DNA of 64,000 nucleotides from Halospina sp040196175 (lineage in GTDB: Bacteria; Pseudomonadota; Gammaproteobacteria; Pseudomonadales; Oleiphilaceae): NCBI RefSeq assembly GCF_040196175.1, contig NZ_JBEFNF010000007.1, forward strand, positions 1 to 64,000, written 5' to 3'. Position numbers and translations under genes: made by a program. Under the pieces are notes generated by a model. It was given only the letters and a program-made list of their open reading frames with translations, made no database searches and was not told the DNA's origin. Positions 53,423-62,410 of the stretch are shown here, one piece after another (the stretch's first letter is position 1; every line of letters begins with the position of its first letter).

Positions 53423-55408
53423 ATGGCTAACATCCCTTCACAAGAGGCCATCCTCGCGTTCATCCGCGACATCCTCGATGCAGGCCCTGCGGATAAGAAG
53501 AGGAAGGAGTATGAAGAGCTTCGACGTCAAAGCGACAAGCAGTTGGCAACCACACAGGATTATTTGGACGAAATCACGGCCACGCTAGCCCTCGATCCCA
53601 CTGCTCAGCGCCATGCCTTAAGTAATTACGATGCCTTTTACAGCGTTAACAACTTCCTCGAGCGCCACATCTGGGTTTCAAGTGCCAGCCAAAAACACGT
53701 TCTGTGGCTCATGGCAACGCATGTTTACGCGCCCGGTCTGGGTAGACACCTTGCTTTCTGGGACTCTGCTCAAAGGACGGACCCTGGTATGCCAGGAGGT
53801 CGCTTCTGGTACCTACCATGCGTGGTTCAGGAGGATGATGACCAGCTAACAATGCCAATAACGCAGGTGATGGATTGGCTTCTCGATCTGCTCTCATGCT
53901 CGCTGGATAAGCTGGCACAAACGCTTTCAAGCTCAAATACCATTCCCGGCCGAGAAAAGGACGCAGTTGCCGACACGAACTCGATTCGGAAAACGTTATG
54001 GAACTGGTACAACGTATCTGGGACGCCTGGAATTAGTAAGATCCAGGAATTCTTCAACAACCAAATCCACCTCAACTTCAGTGGCACTTTCGATTGGAAC
54101 AAGGGCGAAAACACCGATGAGGACTTTAGGAGAGCGCTCGATTTCTGTATTCAAAAAGAACTCACGCCTCAATCACTGAGACGTGAGATACCTATTACAG
54201 AGGCGAAGGCAGCAGAGCTTCTTGAAGGTGGTCAACCAAGCGCCGAAGACAAACGCCACTTCTGCAGCCTCCTCGCTCAGCGGTATCACACACCCTCCGT
54301 TAAAACCATTCGAAAGCGCCTTCTATACGCAAGAGCGTTCCAAGCAACCTACTGGAAGCTCGTCAAGGCGATCGAAGTACCTGAACGAAATGCAAGGCTT
54401 GCAAACCCGGAGCTGAATCAAGCCATACAGGTGGTCTCACTGTTTCAGACTGTGTACAACCTCACGGTCGACAGCTGCAGTCAAACTAACGACGAAAACG
54501 AAGAACGTCGTTTGTTTGGAGAATCCCTAGAAAGACGCTTTCCGCTGGAGGCTTGCACATCGCTACTGGCTATAAATCCATCTGATGGGCATCTGGAGCT
54601 TCTTGCTAACCAACTGAATAAGAAGCTCATGGAGCTGGATGAAGCTCATTCCATAGAGGATGAGGCTCTTTTCAATCTGTCGAAAGAGCGGTTCGAGGGT
54701 GTGTGGAAGCGAAAGCTCGAATTTCTGCAAGCTTGCGATGATGATCTTGAGGAAAGTCGCTGGCTAAATAACGCGCCATCTGATGCGGAGTTGTACCGTC
54801 GGATAGATCGATCCAGAAATTGGCAGGCACTGAACAGTGTCGTTGGCTCCGACACAATTTCCTTGGCCGTGAGGCGTGCCGCAGCATGGCGAACGTTAGA
54901 AATCGCAGAGTCTGAAGTAAAGCGTGCTTACGCGCTCGTTAGCCTTCTCGGACAACTTCTGAATGATCCGGATAAACGCTACCGCTCTGTAGACACTGAA
55001 AAGATGGCTGATTCACTGCTCAACCGTTTAAGACAGCTTGACTCAGCAGGTGGCCTTGATCCCTTGGTTATGCAGCTTGAAGCCAAACATGAACTCTCGA
55101 AAAACCGCATAAAGGAGTCCAGGAAAAAGCTTGGCGAGGCCCATCACTATCTACGCAAGCAGGGCTTTGGTGACCTTCGGGGCGAGGTCGCTCGTGATGC
55201 GCTGGCTGTATTTGCTAGCGGAAGACATCCTTGGTTTAACCTAGAAGCATGCGATCAATATATATTATCAATGGTGTACTATGGCGGGCTTGAGAGGCCA
55301 CTTCCCTCCATTCCGACAACCGAGCAAGTAGTAGAGCTGGCAAGGGAATACTTTTGGAATAAGCTATATCAGCCCTATGAGAGCTATCAAGATCTACGAA
55401 GCAATTGA
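53423..55408 (+). CDS. Large helical protein of unknown function, divergent from viperin
   Basis: The 661-residue protein is almost all helical, with no signal peptide, no membrane segment and no nucleotide motif that I can see. Residues about 30-60 are charged and coiled-coil-like; 430-520 are rich in Glu/Arg helices; the C-terminal 100 residues (KHELSKNRIKESRKKLGEAHHYLRKQGF) look like repeated helical hairpins. It shares the short upstream region with the viperin operon. GC is lower than in the core. I do not recognise the family; a sensor, scaffold or regulator for the defence genes would be speculation. Confidence 0.65.
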   Translation: MANIPSQEAILAFIRDILDAGPADKKRKEYEELRRQSDKQLATTQDYLDEITATLALDPTAQRHALSNYDAFYSVNNFLERHIWVSSASQKHVLWLMATHVYAPGLGRHLAFWDSAQRTDPGMPGGRFWYLPCVVQEDDDQLTMPITQVMDWLLDLLSCSLDKLAQTLSSSNTIPGREKDAVADTNSIRKTLWNWYNVSGTPGISKIQEFFNNQIHLNFSGTFDWNKGENTDEDFRRALDFCIQKELTPQSLRREIPITEAKAAELLEGGQPSAEDKRHFCSLLAQRYHTPSVKTIRKRLLYARAFQATYWKLVKAIEVPERNARLANPELNQAIQVVSLFQTVYNLTVDSCSQTNDENEERRLFGESLERRFPLEACTSLLAINPSDGHLELLANQLNKKLMELDEAHSIEDEALFNLSKERFEGVWKRKLEFLQACDDDLEESRWLNNAPSDAELYRRIDRSRNWQALNSVVGSDTISLAVRRAAAWRTLEIAESEVKRAYALVSLLGQLLNDPDKRYRSVDTEKMADSLLNRLRQLDSAGGLDPLVMQLEAKHELSKNRIKESRKKLGEAHHYLRKQGFGDLRGEVARDALAVFASGRHPWFNLEACDQYILSMVYYGGLERPLPSIPTTEQVVELAREYFWNKLYQPYESYQDLRSN

Positions 55409-55533
55409 GCTATTCCCCTTAGCTTGTAGTAACTCTGATCTGCCCGTAACACCAACCGCCGCTAAAGCCACTCCAACCTGTATAAACACGAAAGGGACAA
55501 AATTCCCGATTGGTTTATGGGTCCCCTACTGAC

Positions 55534-56388
55534 TCAAGGAACGCTTAAGGTTGTTAACGCCACCTTATGGGAAAGCAGCGCCTCTTGCGTAACCGCCAAT
55601 TGTTGGGTCGACATATGGCGCAACACGTCACCGAGTTCTGTAGAGCCACTTGCACCTATCGCGCGCTGAAGCTGCTCCTGTTGGGCATGGAACGCATCAA
55701 CCTTGTTCCCCTGGAACTGGTGAGTCATGGAAGACCAGTTCCGCGGGATGACGATGGACCCTTTCCCCGCGTCGATGGCCATCGCAATGCCGGCAGGATC
55801 GAAGTCAAAAAACATCGCTAAGTTCTGTGCAGGCTGGTTGTTAATCAAGCTACGAACATCGCGAGCACTTGCTCCATGACCGCGATATACCAAAACGCTA
55901 TGATCCCAAGGTGAGGGGAATGAGAGTTGGCGGCAATAGTGAAATAATGTTCCGTTTTCAATGACCACCAGCCGCTGTTGAGACAAACGCTCAAGATCAA
56001 TTTGCTCACCACGCAAGCCAACAAAGCTCAGCGAGCGCGGAAGGCGGAAGTCACCGTCAACCATTGGTACTGCTGCCTCGCCAAGGGTAGAGACAATCAC
56101 TGACTGCTCAAAAACTCCCTGCCTGGCCAGCTTCTCATTGGCTCCATAGCGCACCTGCTCCATTCGATCACCGCCAAGCTCATGCAGCATCGGATCCCTA
56201 CCGGTATCGCGCTCCAGGGCGCGGCGCAACTGGCTCCACTCAGGTTCGGAAATCCTGTAACCGCCCTTGGTTAGACGCCCGATCCCAGTATGTTCCGCGA
56301 TTTCGTCCCATACGTTTGAGCGACGAACCCACGACTTGCCTTGCGACAAGGCCTGTCGGGCAGCCTGGTAGTGGCGTTTCTGCAACAT
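55534..56388 (-). CDS. jetD: Wadjet nuclease subunit JetD (TOPRIM)
   Basis: JetD cuts circular plasmid DNA once JetABC has extruded it. The 284-residue protein has a helical N-terminus and a TOPRIM C-terminal half: LVVIENGTLFH (catalytic Glu), LVYRGHGASARDVRSLI and MFFDFDPAGIAMAID (DxD). The TOPRIM motif reads DFDPAG rather than the GDIDTHG of the best-known JetD proteins, a divergent version. The ATG at 56388 lies 2 bases after the jetA stop; the frame is open to 56421. Last gene of the jetC-B-A-D operon. Confidence 0.78.
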   Translation of the reverse strand: MLQKRHYQAARQALSQGKSWVRRSNVWDEIAEHTGIGRLTKGGYRISEPEWSQLRRALERDTGRDPMLHELGGDRMEQVRYGANEKLARQGVFEQSVIVSTLGEAAVPMVDGDFRLPRSLSFVGLRGEQIDLERLSQQRLVVIENGTLFHYCRQLSFPSPWDHSVLVYRGHGASARDVRSLINNQPAQNLAMFFDFDPAGIAMAIDAGKGSIVIPRNWSSMTHQFQGNKVDAFHAQQEQLQRAIGASGSTELGDVLRHMSTQQLAVTQEALLSHKVALTTLSVP

Positions 56389-56390
56389 GA

Positions 56391-57635
56391 TCAGCGGGCC
56401 TCTGCGGCGGGACCGAGCCATATATCGCTGACAAAATCATTGCCATCGAATATCGAGCTGGTTGTGACCTCGAACGACATGTGGATCCTCGCTTGATCTC
56501 GTACATGCAGTGCGTCCACCGCGCTGGCGACGGCCTGTAGCCAGTCCGAACGATCGTGATCCGGAAGCTGATTGCGTGCTAAATCGGCGGCGCTGACCTG
56601 CGCCGAGGCACTACCCCGCTCGAGGATGAATGAGATCAGCTGCTCCACCGCCTCATCAAGTGGATCATGCTGCTCGTTAACGGTCTCCGGTTCAACGCAA
56701 TCATCGATGGGCTGCGGCTCGTACTCCTGCGTTGGTGCTGAGGCAGCCGGTTGGCGGCGGGCCTTGGCTGCCAGCGGTACCGCCACCTCGTCCTGCCGGA
56801 AGTCCTCGGGGTTGTTGTACGCCTTCAGAGTCATCGGGCGTGCCCGGTTGATCGGTGTCGGGCACCTGGAAAGGTCCATATCCTCGATGCTGGGTGTGAA
56901 TCCCGGGTGCTTGTCGTAGTGCTCGCCGATCGCGTCAATCATCTGGTTCAGACGCTGACTCTCGCGCTGTTGCACCAGCATGCGACCGAGGTGCTCCAGC
57001 GCCACGGAGAGCGTGTTCTGTGCCTGCTCAACCTCAGCCTGGAGGTGCTTGAGCAACAGGCGTTTCAGAAATGGGGTGTTGCCTGCCTGCTCGGCCAGAT
57101 CGCTCACCCGGAACGTGCCCAGCAGATCATTCAAGCGTTGAGCCTGGCGGATCACCTTCTCATTTTCCTGGATGCGCAGCTCCGGATTAGTCACATAGGA
57201 GAAGCCACCGTGGATGTATTTCAGGTAGTTCGCGGTTGTGGTGCTGATGTCATCGATGATCTCGTGCATCAGCTCCCGGATCTCACGCTCCAGCCGTTCC
57301 CGGTCCTCAAAGGCACCCTGCTGGACGGACGCCCGGTAGCTCTCGAAGCGATCTGTAACCGTGCTCCAAAGCTGGGCGATGTTCTCGTTGGCAAGCTGGC
57401 GCCGGTGAGCTTGCGTCTGCTGGTCGAGGAGCCGGACAACGGGGTTCTTCAGCTGGTAGGGTTCGCTGGCATCCATCCGCCAGATTAAGCGGTGCTTTCG
57501 CAGTGCCTCGATTGCCGCCGCGTTTTCATCTGTCTCATCAACGCCGGAACCGGTGGTCAGGTATGTGTCGATCACAAAGTCCGCGTGGCGCGCAAGTGAG
57601 CGCAACCCCGCCTTGGCATCGTCTTTGGACGCCAT
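56391..57635 (-). CDS. jetA: Wadjet kleisin subunit JetA (MksF-like)
   Basis: JetA is the kleisin that closes the SMC ring. The 414-residue protein has an N-terminal winged-helix region (ADFVIDTYLTTGSG...EALRKHRLIWRMDASEPYQL), a long helical middle (HEIIDDISTTTANYLKYIHGGFSYVTNPELRIQENEKVIRQAQRL), a disordered acidic linker and a C-terminal winged helix. It starts 2 bases after jetB and is followed by jetD. The call rests on position between jetB and jetD and on the overall layout. Confidence 0.8.
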   Translation of the reverse strand: MASKDDAKAGLRSLARHADFVIDTYLTTGSGVDETDENAAAIEALRKHRLIWRMDASEPYQLKNPVVRLLDQQTQAHRRQLANENIAQLWSTVTDRFESYRASVQQGAFEDRERLEREIRELMHEIIDDISTTTANYLKYIHGGFSYVTNPELRIQENEKVIRQAQRLNDLLGTFRVSDLAEQAGNTPFLKRLLLKHLQAEVEQAQNTLSVALEHLGRMLVQQRESQRLNQMIDAIGEHYDKHPGFTPSIEDMDLSRCPTPINRARPMTLKAYNNPEDFRQDEVAVPLAAKARRQPAASAPTQEYEPQPIDDCVEPETVNEQHDPLDEAVEQLISFILERGSASAQVSAADLARNQLPDHDRSDWLQAVASAVDALHVRDQARIHMSFEVTTSSIFDGNDFVSDIWLGPAAEAR

Positions 57636-57637
57636 CG

Positions 57638-58279
57638 CTAAAACGCCTCCACCTGGTCGACATCGCTCGATTCATCGGCCGCCTCAATACCCTCGTGGCG
57701 CTGGATGAACGATAGGGTGTCGTAAAGCCAAGACCATTTGCCAGTAGCCTGGTAGACCGTGCCGCTTCCGGAGAGTTTCTTGAGATAGCCCATTTCAGAA
57801 AGCTTGTTCAAAACGGCCGCAAGTTTTGCCTCGGTTTTTGAGGCAGAGCTTTTGAAAAGTCCCTTCTCAGTCAGCGCATCGAGCGACCGGCACAGATCCT
57901 GGGCGTTCTCCAGGCTGGCAAGCAGCTTCGATTGGGTGATGTGATCGCCCGGGGTAATAACCATCCCGTGGCTGTCCGCGTTTTTCGCCAGCCTAAGCCA
58001 GTGAACCAGCGCCTCCATGTGATTGACCACCTCACTGAACTCGGCCCTCACGTTGGCTTTGGCCTCTTCGCTGTCGAGATGAATGTAGGCGCACAGCCAG
58101 GCGTCTTTGCTGCTCGTTTGGCGGACCTGGCGATTGAGGGGCTCAAGATAGGCGTCCACCTTATCGAGGTTGGCTTGCTCCGACAGATAGTTGGTAAGTG
58201 CCTCATGGCGGTACTGGCAAAGAATTTCACCTTCGAGCAGCGCCTTGACGCATTGCTGGAACAGCGGGTTATTCGACAT
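57638..58279 (-). CDS. jetB: Wadjet KITE subunit JetB (MksE-like)
   Basis: JetB is the KITE protein that binds the kleisin. The 213 residues contain two winged-helix-like parts (NPLFQQCVKALLEGEILCQYRHEALTNYLSEQ and the C-terminal LAAVLNKLSEMGYLKKLSGSGTVYQATGKWSWLYDTLSF). The ATG at 58279 has AGGAGAG upstream and overlaps the jetC end by 11 bases; the frame continues to 58441 without support. Confidence 0.8.
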   Translation of the reverse strand: MSNNPLFQQCVKALLEGEILCQYRHEALTNYLSEQANLDKVDAYLEPLNRQVRQTSSKDAWLCAYIHLDSEEAKANVRAEFSEVVNHMEALVHWLRLAKNADSHGMVITPGDHITQSKLLASLENAQDLCRSLDALTEKGLFKSSASKTEAKLAAVLNKLSEMGYLKKLSGSGTVYQATGKWSWLYDTLSFIQRHEGIEAADESSDVDQVEAF

Positions 58280-61200
58280 CAGCACTCTCCTGTGGGACTT
58301 GGGTGCTCTGCAGGTAGTCGGCAACACTGCTGGCCGGAGTTTCGCCGGAGGCGGCCGCGAAGCTCTGCAGACGTCCGTTGTGCAGGCGGTACTTGTTCTC
58401 GAAGAACTTGCGCAGATTGTGATCGAGCTTCGGGCAGGCACAGAGCATGGTCAGGTTGTACTGCTCTAGCATGTCCGTCAGCGCGGCGATATTGCGGTCG
58501 TCGAGGCTTGCCAGCTCATCGATCGGCCAGGTAATCCGAATCGCGTCATCGGGGCACAGGTAGCGCGTCATGGACATGAAAATCCCCATGATCGCCAGAT
58601 AGGTCAGCCCGGTGGAGCTCGCATCCACGAAATCATTGTCGTTTTTGATGACCGCATCACGGTGGGCTTCGCGGATGTGGATCCGCATATCGAGCAGCGA
58701 CTCGATGGTATCGCCAACCCGTGATTGCTTGAGCGCATCATCCACCTGCTGGAACTGGCGCACCAATGCCTCTGGCGGCAGCGTTCCGGAAGAACTCATT
58801 TGCCACTGCTCCCAGGCCTGCACAAAGTCGTTGAGCGGCGCCCAGGCCTCGTCTTCGTGGATGCGCGGGATCAACTCAATACCCACATCCTGCAGCGAAT
58901 CAATGTTCATGGTGAGGTTGATTTTCGATCCCAGCTTTCGTGAGACGCGTTCAACCTCGTTGACGAACTGGCGCAGGCTCTCGTAATAGCCATGGAAATG
59001 CTGGGCTTCGCTGCGAAAGGACTCAATAAGGTGGCGGCGAAGGTGCGGCACGGTGTCATCCAGCAACGAGCGGATGTCCTCGACATATTCCAGTCTGTCC
59101 TCGTCAAAGTTCACATCATCTGCCATAACCTGGCGGGCCTCGGCCCGGCTGCTCATCTTGTTCGCCCATTCCTGCTGGATGTCTGAGCCGTGGTAGCGCT
59201 GAATGGTCGCTCGCGCCTGGGAGAACATCTCCTTGACCTGCTTGTGGAGCTTGTGCTGCTGGGAAAGCAGCGTGCCCAGCTCATCGGTCAGTGACTGGAG
59301 ATCCCCAGTGGAGGCTGTGTCATCGGCCGGGTCGATATCGAGCTCGGCGTTGAACAGCGTTTTGCGGGCATGACCTAGAAGCGCCTCGAGCTTCTTTGCC
59401 TTGGCTTCGAGGTCTTGGCGATCACGTTTGATAGCGTCAACTTCGCGGTTATGGGCGGCAGTCGCCTCCTCGCGCTCGCGCGTTAGCCGATCAACCTCAG
59501 CTTTCTGGGCATTGCAATCACGCTCAAGTTGCTCGAGCCGCCCCCAGTCTTGCTCCAGCCAGCGGTTGTATTCAGCGATGGCGTCCTGGCTGTCCTCAAC
59601 GCGTTTAATGAAGTCTTTCAGATCACTCAGGCGCCGCTCAACAGTCTCCAGCTCCTTGGTGTCAATTCCCTCATCGCGGCATGCTTTATGGAATGCCTCA
59701 TCCATGCGTTTCAACCGCTGCTTATGGTCGGTCTCCGCCTCCTTGATCTGGGTCTGCACCGTCGAGCGCTGAGTCTCAAGATCCTGCCGTGCATCTTCCC
59801 ACCGGCTTTTGGCCTCCAGCTTCTCGGCGTTGTAACGCTCCGTCAGTGACACAACCGTATCTTCGGTGACCTGGTTGTAATGCCTGAGTTCTTCGCGTTT
59901 GCGCTCAAGCTCTTGCTGTGCCTGGGCGCGACGTTGTTCGACTTCCTGTTCGATCTGCTGAGCGATCGTGTCGCGCTGGGCCCGTGCGCTGTCATATTCG
60001 CTCTGCGCCTGCCTGGATGCGACCTTCGCGGTCTCGAGCGCATTTTGACACGCGTTGAGGTGCGCCCGGGCCTTCTCCGCGTCTTTCTCCGCGTCCTTGA
60101 TCTTCTGCTCGGCGCGCTGCACATCCTGATCAATAACCTCAAGGCGCTTGGTGAGCTCCTCTACCGACAGGGCGATTTCGGGGGTGGGCTCTCCAAGCAG
60201 CGCCTCCAGATTAAGCTGCCAACCCAGCACTGTCTCGCTATGGTGCTCGATCTGTTCAGGCGAGAGATCGCTTCGCCGCAGAATCTCGGGATTGATAAGC
60301 TGCGCAATTTGAGCGACCTCCTCCTTTGGGTGCGATCTCAGGCGATAAAGCCAGCTGCTCGAATCAACGTTGATCTCGTCACGCAGTGCATCACGCTTGG
60401 CGGCGTGCTGGTCGCACGTTTTCACGGCATCGTTATAGGCCTCAACCGCACTCACGTGGGATTGCTGAGCTTGATTGAGCTGGCTCTGCCTTTCGTGCTG
60501 CTCGGCGTTGGCCTGTTTCAGGGTGGCCTCAGCGTCGTGAAGGCGCTTGTTACTGTCACTCAGGCGCCGGCGTTGTTCGTCATCAGGTCCCTCGTGCTTG
60601 ATCCGGGTTTCAAGCTCGACAACACGGTCCGTTAAAAGCCTCTCCTGCTCTCGTCGGCTGTCGCGATAGTCGGTAATGGCGGTGAGCTTTTCGTGGTCCT
60701 TCCGGGCCAATTCCGACTCGTGCACCTTATCACCTTGCTGAATCCGGTTATCGAGCTGGCTGACCTGGGCCTCCAGATCCCGGTGTGTCTGACGGTAGTG
60801 CTCAATTTCGCCATCCCTGTTTCGCTGGTGATTATCCCGGATCTCGTTCAGTTTGCCGGTGAGATGGTTGTACTCGCGCTGGATATCCTGGAGGCGCTTG
60901 CGATAAGTCCCCAGGTGTTGCGCCTCGCCGGCCAACTCAGCGATACCATCCCGCTCGTACTCATCCCGGCGCTGGTAAAGCGCTTTAATACGCTGGTCGA
61001 GCGTTGTCAGCTGGGCTTCAGCGTCGGTGATCCCCTGGGCCCGTTCGCGATCGAGCGCTTCAAACGCTTCGCGTTTTTCCTTTTGCTGGGCTTCGTTCTG
61101 TTCAATGGCCTGCTTGAACCCGGTGAGGCGATCGCCCTCGGCTCGGATGGTACTCTGAAGTTGCCGAGCCGTACCATGGACACGCTCGGAGACGCCCTGG

Positions 61201-62018
61201 CGCTCCGCGTCACGCTCAAGCAGCTCGCGCATTCGATCGGTTTCCGCATCGAACTCCGACAGACTGCGGATATTCTTAGCAAGGTCGGTGCCGTTGATCG
61301 CGCTCCGTGCCTGGCGCAGATGGAGGTCCTGGAACTGTGTATCGCAAATCATCTGCTTGAAGCTGCTCATGAGGTTATTCTTCTTCAGAACCACATTCGT
61401 CAGCTTCTCAAGATGCGCCATCTGGCTGTTGCTTCTACCCATCCCATACTGATTCGCGAGCCGGCGAAGATTGCGCGCCTCAGAGGGATTGTCACGGCTT
61501 AACGGTGGCGTGCGCTGAATGATCGCCCGGTATTCCTTAATGGTGCGGATTGGACCCGAAACGTCAAAGCTCTCTTGCAGAAGGTCGAAAACCTCCTGAG
61601 CCGTTGCACTGTCGGCCATGGCCTGTCGGACATCCTCTCGCAGGAAGCTGGCTTCGGCACTGGCTTTGACGAACCGATACCGCAACTGGCCGCCGCTGGT
61701 GCCCCGATGGCGGAACATGACGGCGCAGCAGAGCCCGTCTTCGCGCGAATACTCAAAGATGATCATGCTCTGGAGGGACGGCAGAAAGTAGTCGAGAAAA
61801 CTCCACTTCCCACCGGTGCGTGACACCAGCCGTTCCGGCTCCTGGCCGTAGAAAGCGGGAATCAGCGACAGCGTTGAGGTCTTACCGGCACCGTTGCCAC
61901 CCCCGAGGTGAGTACGCCCCCGGCAGGGGATGCTGATGGTGCGCCCTCGCACGTTGCTAAAGCTATCGTGGAGGATGATCTGTTCAAGCCCGAAACCGCT
62001 CATAAGGATTTCCGTCAC
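58269..62018 (-). CDS. jetC: Wadjet SMC ATPase JetC (MukB/MksB-like)
   Basis: JetC is the SMC motor that extrudes loops of plasmid DNA. The 1,249-residue protein has Walker A GGNGAGKT (residues 40-47) after a basic N-terminus, a very long coiled coil with a hinge-like globular part in the middle (about 520-620), and a C-terminal head (STGLTYLAIMGIFMSMTRYLCPDDAIRITWPIDELASLDDRNIAALTDML) with Walker B-type WPIDELASLD. The start is GTG at 62018 or ATG at 62003. It is the first gene of the operon, divergent from the methyltransferase. Confidence 0.88.
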   Translation of the reverse strand: MTEILMSGFGLEQIILHDSFSNVRGRTISIPCRGRTHLGGGNGAGKTSTLSLIPAFYGQEPERLVSRTGGKWSFLDYFLPSLQSMIIFEYSREDGLCCAVMFRHRGTSGGQLRYRFVKASAEASFLREDVRQAMADSATAQEVFDLLQESFDVSGPIRTIKEYRAIIQRTPPLSRDNPSEARNLRRLANQYGMGRSNSQMAHLEKLTNVVLKKNNLMSSFKQMICDTQFQDLHLRQARSAINGTDLAKNIRSLSEFDAETDRMRELLERDAERQGVSERVHGTARQLQSTIRAEGDRLTGFKQAIEQNEAQQKEKREAFEALDRERAQGITDAEAQLTTLDQRIKALYQRRDEYERDGIAELAGEAQHLGTYRKRLQDIQREYNHLTGKLNEIRDNHQRNRDGEIEHYRQTHRDLEAQVSQLDNRIQQGDKVHESELARKDHEKLTAITDYRDSRREQERLLTDRVVELETRIKHEGPDDEQRRRLSDSNKRLHDAEATLKQANAEQHERQSQLNQAQQSHVSAVEAYNDAVKTCDQHAAKRDALRDEINVDSSSWLYRLRSHPKEEVAQIAQLINPEILRRSDLSPEQIEHHSETVLGWQLNLEALLGEPTPEIALSVEELTKRLEVIDQDVQRAEQKIKDAEKDAEKARAHLNACQNALETAKVASRQAQSEYDSARAQRDTIAQQIEQEVEQRRAQAQQELERKREELRHYNQVTEDTVVSLTERYNAEKLEAKSRWEDARQDLETQRSTVQTQIKEAETDHKQRLKRMDEAFHKACRDEGIDTKELETVERRLSDLKDFIKRVEDSQDAIAEYNRWLEQDWGRLEQLERDCNAQKAEVDRLTREREEATAAHNREVDAIKRDRQDLEAKAKKLEALLGHARKTLFNAELDIDPADDTASTGDLQSLTDELGTLLSQQHKLHKQVKEMFSQARATIQRYHGSDIQQEWANKMSSRAEARQVMADDVNFDEDRLEYVEDIRSLLDDTVPHLRRHLIESFRSEAQHFHGYYESLRQFVNEVERVSRKLGSKINLTMNIDSLQDVGIELIPRIHEDEAWAPLNDFVQAWEQWQMSSSGTLPPEALVRQFQQVDDALKQSRVGDTIESLLDMRIHIREAHRDAVIKNDNDFVDASSTGLTYLAIMGIFMSMTRYLCPDDAIRITWPIDELASLDDRNIAALTDMLEQYNLTMLCACPKLDHNLRKFFENKYRLHNGRLQSFAAASGETPASSVADYLQSTQVPQESADVE

Positions 62019-62410
62019 ACATTAAATTAGCAAGAGGAAATTAAAGCACCCGTGCTTATAGGCATCAATGCTGGCCATAATGAGCGCTGATGCACTGGGT
62101 AACCCTCACTGCAGAGGAAGACTTCAGGCCCCTCAAATATGCTCCGTATTCCATTAACAATTCCATTGGTTAACGGATAGCCGCTCTGAATCTACAGCTC
62201 AACACAGACGGAGGTTTATCTATAACTTTCGACTCTCATCCACTCAAAATATGACCATTAGTTATATTTCCCATCCTCTACACGACGTAGGCGAAGGGTG
62301 CCTAAAAACGCTATCATCCATTGCCCAGTGGTTAGGAATGCTTTATGGGCACCTGTTCCGGCTACACCCCGGCTTCTGGCTCGAATCCAATTTCTAAAAG
62401 AGAAACTTGC
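62019..62410. other. Divergent promoter region between jetC and the methyltransferase
   Basis: The 392 bases have no gene-like frame and are more A/T-rich than the genes on either side. Both flanking transcripts must start here, but no strong -35/-10 pair stands out. I see no repeat or RNA gene. Confidence 0.4.
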
